Positions 1 through 7,293 are shown, counted from the first letter of the stretch. The stretch is DNA of 34,683 nucleotides from Bacillus solitudinis (GCF_002797395.1 NZ_NJAX01000036.1:1-34683); one strand, 5' to 3'. Notes: generated by a model from the sequence alone, not told the origin. Program-made: numbers and translations.

Positions 1-98
1 CCGCGTGGCGTAAACTTCCCCCACACCTCAATATAACGAGGGTCCATAAGGTTGATTAAATCATTCATGATAATATTGATACAATCTTCATGGAAATC
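1..98 (-). pseudogene. queF: queF internal fragment, displaced host copy (runs off left edge)
   Basis: Read on the minus strand, this stretch encodes [13 protein letters not shown], then [16 protein letters not shown], and continues past the window edge. That is the conserved C-terminal half of QueF, the NADPH-dependent reductase that turns preQ0 into preQ1 for queuosine tRNA modification. Upstream of DFHEDC the frame carries FFSL and then a stop at 111-113, where QueF should have its RNHG segment, so homology ends abruptly near base 98. This is best read as the host 3' part of queF cut off by integration. Identity is sure; its status as a displaced fragment is inferred from the second queF piece at the right edge. 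Confidence 0.85.
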
Positions 99-112
99 TA
101 AAGAGAAAAATC
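75..112. other. probable attachment junction (attL side) inside queF
   Basis: QueF homology breaks off at about base 98, only 56 bases from the integrase stop codon, so the crossover core should lie in or just inside the queF-derived sequence here. The matching junction on the other side is not in the window: the right edge starts inside queF downstream of this point, so the core repeat cannot be seen directly. Confidence 0.4.
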
Positions 113-153
113 ATTTACACTACAACGGTTTGTCCCAATCACAATTTAACAAG

Positions 154-1305
154 TCACAAGTTGTGGTCACGATCAGTAAATAAATCATCAAATTTACTGA
201 TTGCTTCACGCTGTAATGAAGGTAACGCATGACTATATGTGTTTAGGGTGATATTAACGTTCTTATGTCCCAATCTTTCTTGAATTATCTTAGGGTTAAC
301 CTGTTTTGATAACAAAAAAGTTGCATGTGAATGTCTTAAATCATGTAAACGGATCTTAGGTACATCTAACTGATTAATTGTGACTTTAAAAGCTCTTCTA
401 AAATTATTAGGATGTACCCAGTTGCCTATTCTGGTACAAATTACTAGGTCATAATTTAAATAAGAGTTGCCATTTATCATTATTTCGTTGTCAATGAGCG
501 ATTTATGTTTCTTCAATTCAGTAATTAATGTTTGTGACACATAAATACTTCTAATAGCTGAAGCTGTTTTTCCTTCATCACTAAAATCAAAGCTGTCATC
601 ATTATTTCTAGCAAGTGTTTGTCGAATGTGTATTATCTTGTTTTCAAAGTCAATATCTTTCCACCTTAAACCAAGAAGTTCCCCCATTCTCATACCTGTC
701 TGCACCGAGATAACAAAGCCAATATAATGTCTTGTTAAATTTAGAATTCTTTTAGGAGCTTCCAAAAAGGTATATATATCATCTTCTGTCCAAACACGTA
801 TCCTCTTTACTTCTCTAGGCAATGATATGTCTGACAAGAAATCTTCTGTGATGATTCTTTTTTTGATTGCCCTTTTTAAAACCTCTACAACCATACCATA
901 TGCTGATCTAATTGTAGCTGGTGCTAGACCTCTTTCTGTATGTAAAGTCGTGATGTAATTTTGAATAATTTCTTCATTGATTTCTTTAGTTTTAACCTCA
1001 CCTAGATAAGGTAAGATATTATAGTGCAATTGGTCTTCATAATTATTAATCGTACTAGGTTTCAGTTTGATCTTTTTTGCATTAAACCATTGAGTGATAA
1101 AAGACTTAAATTTGAGATTAGCGATATTACTAATTTCCTTATTTCGCTCTAACTCTAATTTGATTTCTGAAAGAGTAAGTTCAGCATCTTTCTTACTGGC
1201 AAAGCCTCGTCTTTTCACTTGCTTCCTTTTACCAGTTATGGGGTCTTTTCCAGCATCCATAACAAAGTAATATTTGCCATTCACATCTTTCTTTATTGAA
1301 GCCAT
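154..1305 (-). CDS. int: tyrosine recombinase, phage/ICE integrase
   Basis: A 383-residue site-specific recombinase that should insert and excise the element. The N-terminal arm-binding domain (about 1-55) reads the ends of the attachment site, a SAM-like core-binding domain follows (about 62-165), and the catalytic domain is complete: Arg206 in TGMRMGE, HxxR at 321-324 (HDLR), His347 in LGHK and the nucleophile Tyr357 in NTYSH. The ATG has a GGGGTGAT ribosome site. The gene ends 56 bases from the break in queF, the usual place for an integrase beside its own att site. A promoter lies upstream at 1359-1387, and a copy of a repeat found at the far end of the element lies between promoter and gene. 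Confidence 0.96.
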   Translation of the reverse strand: MASIKKDVNGKYYFVMDAGKDPITGKRKQVKRRGFASKKDAELTLSEIKLELERNKEISNIANLKFKSFITQWFNAKKIKLKPSTINNYEDQLHYNILPYLGEVKTKEINEEIIQNYITTLHTERGLAPATIRSAYGMVVEVLKRAIKKRIITEDFLSDISLPREVKRIRVWTEDDIYTFLEAPKRILNLTRHYIGFVISVQTGMRMGELLGLRWKDIDFENKIIHIRQTLARNNDDSFDFSDEGKTASAIRSIYVSQTLITELKKHKSLIDNEIMINGNSYLNYDLVICTRIGNWVHPNNFRRAFKVTINQLDVPKIRLHDLRHSHATFLLSKQVNPKIIQERLGHKNVNITLNTYSHALPSLQREAISKFDDLFTDRDHNL

Positions 1306-1334
1306 TCACATCACCCCACTTAGGTTTTAGTGAT

Positions 1335-1342
1335 GTGACCAA
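1335..1342 (-). repeat. single inverted copy of the TTGGTCAC repeat upstream of int
   Basis: GTGACCAA here is the reverse complement of TTGGTCAC, which occurs three times at the opposite end (34478-34547). The match to the first right-hand copy extends to ten bases (ATTGGTCACA). It lies between the int promoter and the int start codon, so it could be an integrase arm-type site that also controls int. Confidence 0.4.
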
Positions 1343-1358
1343 TAAATACGTTGCTTTA

Positions 1359-1387
1359 ATATTAACTTTAAGTAGACATATCATCAA
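1359..1387 (-). promoter_or_regulatory. candidate promoter of the integrase gene
   Basis: On the minus strand TTGATG (1382-1387) and TAATAT (1359-1364) are 17 bases apart, upstream of the integrase start. The -10 box matches consensus only partly. Confidence 0.4.
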
Positions 1388-1447
1388 CATAAATTTCATG
1401 ACAATCATCAAGAATTTAAAATATATGATAATTTAACCTATATCTTC

Positions 1448-1672
1448 CTATATGCCAATAAACTCAATATCGAAATTCCAATCAACAGCTTCAATAACCT
1501 TTGTATCGCCATTAAGCAAAGTAATTACAATTTCGACCTTAGTAGGTAATAAATCATGAACTTCCCCATTTACCTTTTCCTCAGCTTCAAATTGTGATTG
1601 AACATCTTTAACATTTTCTACCATTTGAAGTGTTGCTACACCATTCATAATATAATTTTCTGTTTTATTCAT
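1448..1672 (-). CDS. small protein of unknown function, 74 aa
   Basis: Unrecognised. The ATG follows a good AGGAGG site and the gene is transcribed away from the HTH regulator at 1833, from a promoter whose spacer holds one arm of a long inverted repeat. The first 40 residues look helical and acidic; the C-terminal part (VEIVITLLNGDTKVIEA) looks like a short beta-sheet. Its place between regulator and integrase, under shared operator control, suggests a role in control or excision, but it lacks the basic character of a typical excisionase. Function is left open. Confidence 0.75.
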   Translation of the reverse strand: MNKTENYIMNGVATLQMVENVKDVQSQFEAEEKVNGEVHDLLPTKVEIVITLLNGDTKVIEAVDWNFDIEFIGI

Positions 1673-1717
1673 TCAATAAACCTCCTATAATCACACTTGA
1701 TATGATTTGTTGTTATC

Positions 1718-1783
1718 AATTTATCATACCATAGTGTGATAATCAAGGGGTAATTTGAATAACGTCACACTATGGTATATATT
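1718..1783. promoter_or_regulatory. mirror-image divergent promoters with a 14-bp inverted-repeat operator
   Basis: Two promoters point away from each other. Minus strand: TTGATT (1741-1746), 17 bases, TAAATT (1718-1723). Plus strand: TTGAAT (1755-1760), 17 bases, TATATT (1778-1783). A perfect 14-bp inverted repeat, ATACCATAGTGTGA (1726-1739) and TCACACTATGGTAT (1765-1778), places one arm in each promoter spacer. This is the layout expected if the HTH protein encoded at 1833 represses both directions. Confidence 0.75.
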
Positions 1784-1832
1784 ATTCTTAGTACCAGTTA
1801 CTAGTATTTGATAATAATAGGAGGTAATGTAA

Positions 1833-2051
1833 ATGAAATTTGTATTGAAAAAGGTAATGAAAGAAAAAGGTATGACATCTATTAAACTAGCCGAATTAAC
1901 AGGAATGCATAAGAATGGGATATATAAATTAGCTAACAATAAGACTGAAGGTATCCAATTTCAAACACTTGGAAAGTTAACAAAAGCATTAGATTGTAGA
2001 GTGGAAGATTTATTTGAATACATGGATAACGAAGAAGACCACAAAGCCTAA
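1833..2051 (+). CDS. Cro/CI-type HTH regulator (XRE family), 72 aa
   Basis: A single-domain helix-turn-helix protein. Residues 12-40 (GMTSIKLAELTGMHKNGIYKLANN) form the HTH and the tail (LGKLTKALDCRVEDLFEY) is typical of the short Cro-like family of Gram-positive elements. The ATG has a strong GGAGGTAA site. The gene is divergent from the 74-aa gene, and the spacer holds a 14-bp inverted repeat spanning both promoters, its likely binding site. It ends in a strong terminator. It may be the decision switch for the integrase end. Confidence 0.85.
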   Translation: MKFVLKKVMKEKGMTSIKLAELTGMHKNGIYKLANNKTEGIQFQTLGKLTKALDCRVEDLFEYMDNEEDHKA

Positions 2052-2075
2052 TCGCTAAATGGTCTTCTTTTTTCT
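2032..2075 (+). terminator. intrinsic terminator of the HTH gene
   Basis: AAGAAGACCA (2032-2041) pairs over ten bases with TGGTCTTCTT (2060-2069), followed by a T-rich tail. The stem begins inside the last codons of the HTH gene. Confidence 0.8.
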
Positions 2076-2128
2076 TTGAATATCACTGACACCGAGTGAT
2101 AGTTTTTTCCTTATAATTATCCATCATT

Positions 2129-2362
2129 TTAATTTCCCTTTTTAATAGCTTCTTCATACAATAACTCAGCTATAGCCCTAGATAAACCATCAAGACTCTT
2201 TTCTGCATTTTCGTTTTTAACAAATCTTATTGAGTAGTTTTTCTTTTTCACCACTGCAAGTATCTCTCTTCCTTTTGGATCAAACTGTTTCTCCGTCAAT
2301 AATAAACCACCTTTTGAAAAGTTAGTTTTTCTTTCTATATCCACGAATCGCCCTACGTCCAT
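2129..2362 (-). CDS. small basic protein of unknown function, 77 aa
   Basis: Unrecognised. It is last in the minus-strand run that starts with the ribbon-helix-helix protein at 4724. A beta-rich N-terminal half (GREILAVVKKKNYSIRFV) is followed by a helical end (SLDGLSRAIAELLYEEAIKK). The only in-frame start is the ATG at 2362, 27 bases after the stop of the preceding small gene and in the same frame. Its ribosome site (GGAAAG) directly abuts the ATG and is poor, so translation may depend on the gene before it. Confidence 0.6.
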   Translation of the reverse strand: MDVGRFVDIERKTNFSKGGLLLTEKQFDPKGREILAVVKKKNYSIRFVKNENAEKSLDGLSRAIAELLYEEAIKKGN

Positions 2363-2389
2363 CTTTCCAAGTTTATGATTTTCTCTTAA

Positions 2390-2545
2390 TTACAATCCCT
2401 TCTCTCTTCTAATTAACTCACAAAACTCTTTTGCATATTTTTCAATATTAGGATCGTTTACAACTTGAACGACTATCTCTCTTTTATGCTTCTTATCTCT
2501 AATATTAGTTACTGCCTTTTTCTCTATTGGGTTAATAAGAATCAC
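2390..2545 (-). CDS. very small basic protein, 51 aa, GTG start
   Basis: An open frame running from a GTG at 2543-2545 to a TAA at 2390-2392. It encodes a charged peptide (VQVVNDPNIEKYAKEFCELI near its end). It lies in the same frame and orientation as the 77-aa gene just downstream, so the two could be one gene split by a stop codon, or two coupled small genes. The ribosome site is only moderate. Confidence 0.45.
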   Translation of the reverse strand: MILINPIEKKAVTNIRDKKHKREIVVQVVNDPNIEKYAKEFCELIRREKGL

Positions 2546-2699
2546 CTCTCACTTCTACCCTACCAAGAATCAAATCAAGATTCATTAGAGTGTTAAAGGA
2601 AATTGTTCAAATTAATACCAATTTATTACTTGAAGGGAAATTAGTGGTTATAAATCATGGACTAATTTTATAATTTATTTTATACTTTCCTCCGCTTAA

Positions 2700-3203
2700 C
2701 TACATGAAAGATATACCAAGTGCTACTGTACTCCCTATTCCCACAAGTAATTGCATCATCATAGGCATTAATTGTACAAGAATATAACCAATTGAGGCAT
2801 TTTGAATTAGACCTATACCTCTATCCTTTTGATTAATCATGAACAACAAAGCACCACCTGTAAGCATTACAAGCGCTATAGGATAACTTAATGCCTGAAT
2901 CATATCAACAAGTGGCATAAATGCATCAATAATCTTATCCTTAGCTGCCCCTTTAACATAATCACTTCCTGGAATACTCATAACAGGAATAGCTTCAACT
3001 CCATTTGCATAAGCATGATTAATAAACAGTCTGTTGGTGAGACTAATGGCAGTTACTCCGGTTACTAGCGTGATTAGAGACGCTTTTAAATGGTGAGTAT
3101 CTGCTTTTTTATTGAATTTTTTTATGGCTTTCTTTATATCTCCAAAATCATCATTATTTAAAAATTCCGAAATACTCCCCACTGTCTGCACTTTATTGAA
3201 CAT
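2700..3203 (-). CDS. VirB2/TrbC pilin-like membrane protein, 167 aa
   Basis: Residues 40-68 form a hydrophobic stretch ending in an AYANG segment like a signal-peptidase site. After a linker, two long hydrophobic helices (about 102-122 and 132-165) are separated by the short charged loop NQKDRG. This signal peptide plus two-helix hairpin is the plan of VirB2/TrbC pilins and of related membrane proteins next to FtsK-type coupling ATPases in Gram-positive conjugative elements. The gene overlaps the end of the FtsK-like gene by 11 bases, so the two are co-translated. A holin-like role is the main alternative, since no other lysis gene is seen. Confidence 0.6.
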   Translation of the reverse strand: MFNKVQTVGSISEFLNNDDFGDIKKAIKKFNKKADTHHLKASLITLVTGVTAISLTNRLFINHAYANGVEAIPVMSIPGSDYVKGAAKDKIIDAFMPLVDMIQALSYPIALVMLTGGALLFMINQKDRGIGLIQNASIGYILVQLMPMMMQLLVGIGSTVALGISFM

Positions 3204-4410
3204 GGCTTATCACTCCCTCAATATAATCATTCTCGATCATTGGTGTTTGAACAATGTGCTTTCTATCAGTTAGATATACTCCACGTCCTTTTATAAAGGG
3301 TAAATGATGAGCATCCGTTATCCCTTCGCCTAATACAACTTCACTCGCTTTATCTGTTTGGAGCTTAAAACATAGCTTTGCATCACAGTTTTGTTTGATA
3401 TTATGGTTTAAAACCTCACTATATGGTGTCTGAGTTGCATAAATTAAACGATATCCTAAAGCTCCACCGATTCTAGCTACACGTGATAAAAATGTCTCAC
3501 ATTGATTCTTAATGGGTTTTAGAACTTTGTCTTTTTCAATACTGGGGGATAGCTCTGCTCCTTCATCGACAATAATAAAATGCCTATTTTTGATACCTGC
3601 TTCCTTTACATTTTCAAATCCATTCCTTTTTAAATATGTCATTACTTCATTCATTTGTTTATCAATAATTGCTAAAACCTTTTCTGCTTCTTCAGCATTA
3701 CTTGCTATATTGGTGACTTGAGAACATTTGCTGAAACGGTTAAAAGTAAGACCACCTTTTAAATCAATTAAACTAAACGAGACATTATTTGCTTGATTAA
3801 TAAGTAGAGTTGTAATGACATTTTTCAGAAATATTGATTTACCATATTGAGTTGTTCCTGCTACAATCATATGCATTATTTTGTCAAAGTCATGTTTAAT
3901 AAACTCGGTACGAGATACACCAATTGGTATCATCCAACCTTTACATTTTGGCATTTCCTCAAATGAAATTAGCTCAGGTAAAGGTTCACAAAATATGCGA
4001 ACAGTTAAAACTTTATCGAATGCCATATTCACTTCTTTCTTTTTCATTTTCGGTTTAAACAATTGTTTGAGTTGTTTTTTATAATCCCCTGTAAAATCAA
4101 ATAGTTTTAAATCAGATATAGATATATCAGGTAATTCGATATTACTATTTAAGCTATCCTCAATAACATCTCTTTTCTTATCAAAGTCCTTGAAGCTTAA
4201 CCCTTCTGGAATCCTATAAACATAATCTGTAAAGGATTTTTCTTTTTTACTTCTTAATAATTTAGGTGTATCTTCTTTTCCACTATATTTTACAAACAGT
4301 CCACATTTACGAAAGATACGATCAAGCCTTTGCTTATCACCACCGTAACTACTCCTCATGTATTCCGCTCCCACCCATACACCACCAGCTATTACCACTT
4401 CAATTAACAT
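3193..4410 (-). CDS. FtsK/SpoIIIE (TcpA-like) DNA translocase ATPase, 405 aa
   Basis: A short membrane-touching N-terminus (LIEVVIAGGVWVGAEYM) precedes a roughly 100-residue linker and an FtsK-type motor domain. Walker A is GTTQYGKS at 185-192, Walker B is FIIVDE at 278-283, and YATQTP near 324-329 is the sensor region typical of FtsK/TcpA proteins. At about 400 residues and without a gamma domain, it resembles conjugative coupling proteins more than chromosomal FtsK. It starts 3 bases after the ribbon-helix-helix gene and overlaps the pilin-like gene. It likely moves double-stranded DNA through a membrane channel or into a replication or transfer complex. No relaxase is encoded nearby. Confidence 0.85.
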   Translation of the reverse strand: MLIEVVIAGGVWVGAEYMRSSYGGDKQRLDRIFRKCGLFVKYSGKEDTPKLLRSKKEKSFTDYVYRIPEGLSFKDFDKKRDVIEDSLNSNIELPDISISDLKLFDFTGDYKKQLKQLFKPKMKKKEVNMAFDKVLTVRIFCEPLPELISFEEMPKCKGWMIPIGVSRTEFIKHDFDKIMHMIVAGTTQYGKSIFLKNVITTLLINQANNVSFSLIDLKGGLTFNRFSKCSQVTNIASNAEEAEKVLAIIDKQMNEVMTYLKRNGFENVKEAGIKNRHFIIVDEGAELSPSIEKDKVLKPIKNQCETFLSRVARIGGALGYRLIYATQTPYSEVLNHNIKQNCDAKLCFKLQTDKASEVVLGEGITDAHHLPFIKGRGVYLTDRKHIVQTPMIENDYIEGVISHVQ

Positions 4411-4412
4411 AA

Positions 4413-4724
4413 CTATTCTCTCCTTTGACCTTGGAGCATCGGATTATAAGGTCTAGGAGTTTGTTGGTAGTGCTGATTTTGTGGTCTTACTGGTAATGGT
4501 GTGTTTGGTGGTATTACTCGTTGCTGTAAAATAGGTGTATCAACTTTAGTAGTAGTGACTGGTACTAATTCATTAATAGGAACGTTTTGTCTTTTAATCT
4601 CATCATCCAATAGTCTTTTAATGAATCTTGAAAATGATTTCTTACCAATTAAACTCAATCGTGCAATATCCTTTTCATTCATTCTATTGAAACTAATTGA
4701 ACGCACCCACTTGTTTTGACTCAT
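4413..4724 (-). CDS. ribbon-helix-helix DNA-binding protein with Pro/Gln-rich tail, 103 aa
   Basis: Residues 7-44 (RSISFNRMNEKDIARLSL, then KKSFSRFIKRLLDDEI) fit the beta-strand, helix, helix pattern of CopG/MobC-like ribbon-helix-helix proteins. The remaining half is a low-complexity Pro/Gln tail (PPNTPLPVRPQNQ). It is the first gene of the cluster with the FtsK-like ATPase and the pilin-like protein. In conjugative elements this slot is often held by a relaxosome accessory protein that bends oriT DNA and docks to the coupling ATPase. The domain call is by pattern; the role is inferred. Confidence 0.6.
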   Translation of the reverse strand: MSQNKWVRSISFNRMNEKDIARLSLIGKKSFSRFIKRLLDDEIKRQNVPINELVPVTTTKVDTPILQQRVIPPNTPLPVRPQNQHYQQTPRPYNPMLQGQRRE

Positions 4725-4765
4725 GTAATCACTTCCTTCGCTGTTCTTGTTACATGATATTAGTG

Positions 4766-4807
4766 GTACTATTAATATATACGTACTTTTTAAAATTATA
4801 TTGTACT
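4766..4807. promoter_or_regulatory. divergent promoter region with three GTACT repeats
   Basis: Between the ribbon-helix-helix gene (minus) and the HTH gene (plus), GTACT followed by an A/T tract occurs at 4766, 4783 and 4803, spaced 17 and 20 bases. These are candidate operators for the HTH protein at 4875. No promoter boxes are clear enough to name. Confidence 0.35.
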
Positions 4808-4874
4808 ATTTACAATAAAAAGACACTGGTTATTAGATAAAATAAGGATAATACCTAAAGAAAAAGGTGATTTC

Positions 4875-5093
4875 ATGAATTTAAAATGCAACTTAAAATG
4901 GTTGATACCTAAAAGTGGAAAAAATCAAAATGAAATAGCTAATCAAATGGGTGTAAGTAAACAGATGTTTAGTAATTGGGTTTCTGGAAGAAATTACATG
5001 AGAGTAGATAAAGCTTATAAATTAGCGAAAATTTTAAATGTTAAAGTTGATGATTTATACGAGGAAATTGATATTACTGATATTAGCAAATAA
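4875..5093 (+). CDS. XRE-family HTH regulator, 72 aa
   Basis: A second small Cro-like repressor. The HTH spans residues 16-40 (KNQNEIANQMGVSKQMFSNW) and the tail (LAKILNVKVDDLYEEI) matches the same family as the regulator at 1833, but the two differ clearly in sequence. An AAAGGTGAT site precedes the ATG. The gene is divergent from the ribbon-helix-helix/FtsK cluster and likely controls it, in the same layout as the left-hand switch. Confidence 0.85.
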   Translation: MNLKCNLKWLIPKSGKNQNEIANQMGVSKQMFSNWVSGRNYMRVDKAYKLAKILNVKVDDLYEEIDITDISK

Positions 5094-5145
5094 GCATAAA
5101 AAAGACCGTCTGTTGACGGTAGTACTTTGACGGATATTAAGAGAA

Positions 5146-5178
5146 AAGCTAATATGCTTTTGCTCGCATTATTAGCTT
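5146..5178 (+). terminator. hairpin after the HTH gene
   Basis: AAGCTAATATGC pairs with GCATTATTAGCTT (one bulged T) around an 8-base loop, followed by a short T tract in ATGTTTTC. A smaller hairpin, ACCGTC-TGTT-GACGGT, lies at 5105-5120. Confidence 0.5.
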
Positions 5179-5265
5179 ATGTTTTCGGACAAGTTAAATA
5201 TACCTATAATATTATTCCTTTTTTGGTGACACAATAAATTTATTAATCAAAAGGAGATTTATTAC

Positions 5266-6027
5266 ATGGGTAAAAAAGGGAAAAGGAACCAAAAAGGTGA
5301 AACGTCTTTTGGATTATTTATGTTTTTACTAATTTTATCATTAGGCTTTCCTTTGCTTTTTGTTTTTAACATAGCTATTATCATCTATTGGTTCGGTTTA
5401 TTTAGATCAGACTGGAATAAATTTAAATATTGGAAATTAAAGGACAAGCTTAAAGTCCTTGTTTTTGTTTTTTTATTTTCGACAATCTTAGGTGGCTCAG
5501 GAGTTAAATTCTTCTCATCTCTTCCTATACCATTGATATTTCTTTTATGTCTATTAGGATTAACCATTTACGGTGTGATAAATGTGTTTAAGCTCTTTTT
5601 TATAAAACACTTGCCTACCCTAGAAACAATCGACCAGGTTGATAAAATGGATGGTATTGAATTTGAAAATTATTTAGGTAAACTCTACAGAAAATTAGGA
5701 TATTTTAGTGAAGTCACAAAGTCGTCTGGAGATTTTGGTGCGGACGTAATCTTAAAAAAGGGAAAGGACAAAATTGTTGTTCAAGCAAAATGTAATGGTG
5801 AAGGAAATAATGTAGGTGTAGATGCAATTAATGAAGTAGTAGGTGCTGCTGGGTTTTATAATGCAAATAAAAAAATTGTTGTCACTAATCGCTTTTACAC
5901 TGAGAATGCTAAGATACAGGCTAGGGCAAATAATGTTAAATTAGTAAACCGTGATTCATTAATTATGATGATTCGGGAAGCAATTGATAAAAAAGGTATT
6001 GCTACTTCAACAGAGCCTAATTTATAG
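5266..6027 (+). CDS. membrane-anchored Mrr-like restriction endonuclease, 253 aa
   Basis: The N-terminal half is membrane-embedded, with hydrophobic segments near 15-45, 63-77 and 86-113. The C-terminal half (about 125-240) is an Mrr_cat-type PD-(D/E)xK nuclease: GIEFENYLGKLYRKLGY opens the fold, Asp160 lies in GDFGAD and QAK at 173-175 gives the lysine. Mrr enzymes cut DNA, some selectively modified or foreign DNA. Anchoring the nuclease at the membrane suits attack on incoming DNA. The gene stands alone on the plus strand with an AAAGGAGAT site, away from the structural block, as expected for a fitness gene. Catalysis is inferred from motifs only. Confidence 0.8.
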   Translation: MGKKGKRNQKGETSFGLFMFLLILSLGFPLLFVFNIAIIIYWFGLFRSDWNKFKYWKLKDKLKVLVFVFLFSTILGGSGVKFFSSLPIPLIFLLCLLGLTIYGVINVFKLFFIKHLPTLETIDQVDKMDGIEFENYLGKLYRKLGYFSEVTKSSGDFGADVILKKGKDKIVVQAKCNGEGNNVGVDAINEVVGAAGFYNANKKIVVTNRFYTENAKIQARANNVKLVNRDSLIMMIREAIDKKGIATSTEPNL

Positions 6028-6182
6028 GCTGTTCCCTTGAACACGAACCCTAATTCGCTATAATAAGAACCTACATTCCTATTACAAGGTGGTCAACGTG
6101 GTGATATGATATTGCGATTGATTGCTTGAAGACTGTGGATAAGATGTAAATAGCTCATTCCACTTAATTACTCCTTTCTAAG

Positions 6183-6216
6183 AATAAATAAAAGACATCC
6201 TAAAATGAGATGTCTT
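6183..6216 (-). terminator. intrinsic terminator of the decayed lipoprotein gene
   Basis: AAGACATC (6192-6199) and GATGTCTT (6209-6216) form a perfect 8-bp stem, followed on the minus strand by TTTTATTTATT. The stem overlaps the stop codon of the pseudogene. Confidence 0.7.
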
Positions 6217-6604
6217 ACTCAAGGTACAGCTTATTAAATTCCATTAATTTAGAGATATTGTCATATGATCTCATATAATCTAATTCTAATTCATCAAGTT
6301 TCTTCTTATCTTGGAAAACAGAATTAAATTCTAAGCTATACACAGCAAAACTAAAGTATCAAGACCAAGTTAGAGAATTGACAAATCCGTCTTTACTATT
6401 TTCAATTTTTGATGAATCATTGGCTACATCGAGTGATTTTAGTTTGTTTTCTGCCTTTTCGAGTGTGGCAACTTGATTACACTCTTTGTTCTCGAAGCAG
6501 TCATCAAGTATCTCAACTACCTCTTTATGCTTATTGTATCGTTTTTATCTAAATTTGAAGAAGCAGAAGTACCACATGCCGATAAAATAATAATATTTCA
6601 TCAT
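6215..6604 (-). pseudogene. decayed lipoprotein gene
   Basis: On the minus strand the start region (ATGATGAAATATT), a lipobox-like stretch (IIILSACGTSASSNLDKN) and a long helical remainder (KHKEVVEILDDCFENKECN and onward to FNKLYLE) are recognisable but lie in different frames. At least one frameshift separates the start from the lipobox, another follows it near AATAAGCATAAAG, and an in-frame TGA interrupts the last part after LTWS. The intact ancestor was probably a secreted lipoprotein of about 130 residues. Phages often carry such lipoproteins as superinfection-exclusion factors, but that role is inferred. The 187 bases to its left hold no gene beyond a 28-codon open frame lacking a normal start. 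Confidence 0.7.
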
Positions 6605-6639
6605 AATTACTAATCCATCCATTCAACTAATTAATCACA

Positions 6640-7188
6640 TCACTGCGCCTTAAAGTCTTCCAACCACTCTTTAACTTCAGGATAAGTGGAGAATTTTAAC
6701 GGTAAAACATGATTTGAATAACCTCGATCAATCCTGATAAGGTGATCTTCTCCATTAACTGTAACAACAAACTTGTAGTTAAATGGTGTCGCTACTATCT
6801 CATTTATGACCTTGTTCCTAAAATGTAAAATTATCCTTGATATATCTGCACTTTCTAAATCCCAGCTAACGTCTTCCTTATTTTTAATTTGAATATCAGA
6901 GTCTTTAATCTCTACTTCTGCTGAAGTAGTCGCTGCTATAAATTCTTTATTTGAGATATTAAAACCTTGCCTTAAAAGCATATTTGTTTCTGTTTGTCTT
7001 TCAATTAGTTCAGCAAAACCAATGAATAATATACCTGTAATAAAGCCACCTATAGTCCACGAATAAAACACAGAAACAACAAAAGCATAACCATCTTGTG
7101 CAAAAATAAAGCCTAAAATAAAACCAGCAATAATTTCAATGATTCCAATGTAAAATATAGTCTTTGCAATTCTGTTACGATAGTCCAA
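6640..7188 (-). CDS. two-helix membrane protein with soluble tail, TTG start
   Basis: Unrecognised. Two transmembrane helices (about 10-30 and 36-60 of the longer reading) are followed by a soluble domain of about 110 residues with beta-strand character (YKFVVTVNGEDHLIRIDRG) and an ending typical of short-chain accessory proteins (YPEVKEWLEDF). The TTG at 7188 is preferred because AAGGGGTGG lies 5-12 bases before it; the GTG at 7197 lies within that ribosome site. It is a stand-alone minus-strand gene in the accessory region. A role in immunity at the cell surface is possible but not shown. Confidence 0.75.
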   Translation of the reverse strand: MDYRNRIAKTIFYIGIIEIIAGFILGFIFAQDGYAFVVSVFYSWTIGGFITGILFIGFAELIERQTETNMLLRQGFNISNKEFIAATTSAEVEIKDSDIQIKNKEDVSWDLESADISRIILHFRNKVINEIVATPFNYKFVVTVNGEDHLIRIDRGYSNHVLPLKFSTYPEVKEWLEDFKAQ

Positions 7189-7293
7189 TAAAACCACCCC
7201 TTATTTATGTAATATAAGTAAATAATACCATATAAACAAAAGATTAGAATGATAGAAATAGAAATATACTACTGCTTATTGAATTATTTCCAA

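Noticed and set aside
1724-1939. Minus-strand 71-codon frame over the left regulatory switch
   Set aside because: It runs antisense through the HTH gene and the operator, with no ribosome site.
2581-2699. Possible small gene after the VirB2-like gene, suggested by GCGGAGGAAAG
   Set aside because: The ribosome-like site is followed only by ATA/ATT codons and early stops.
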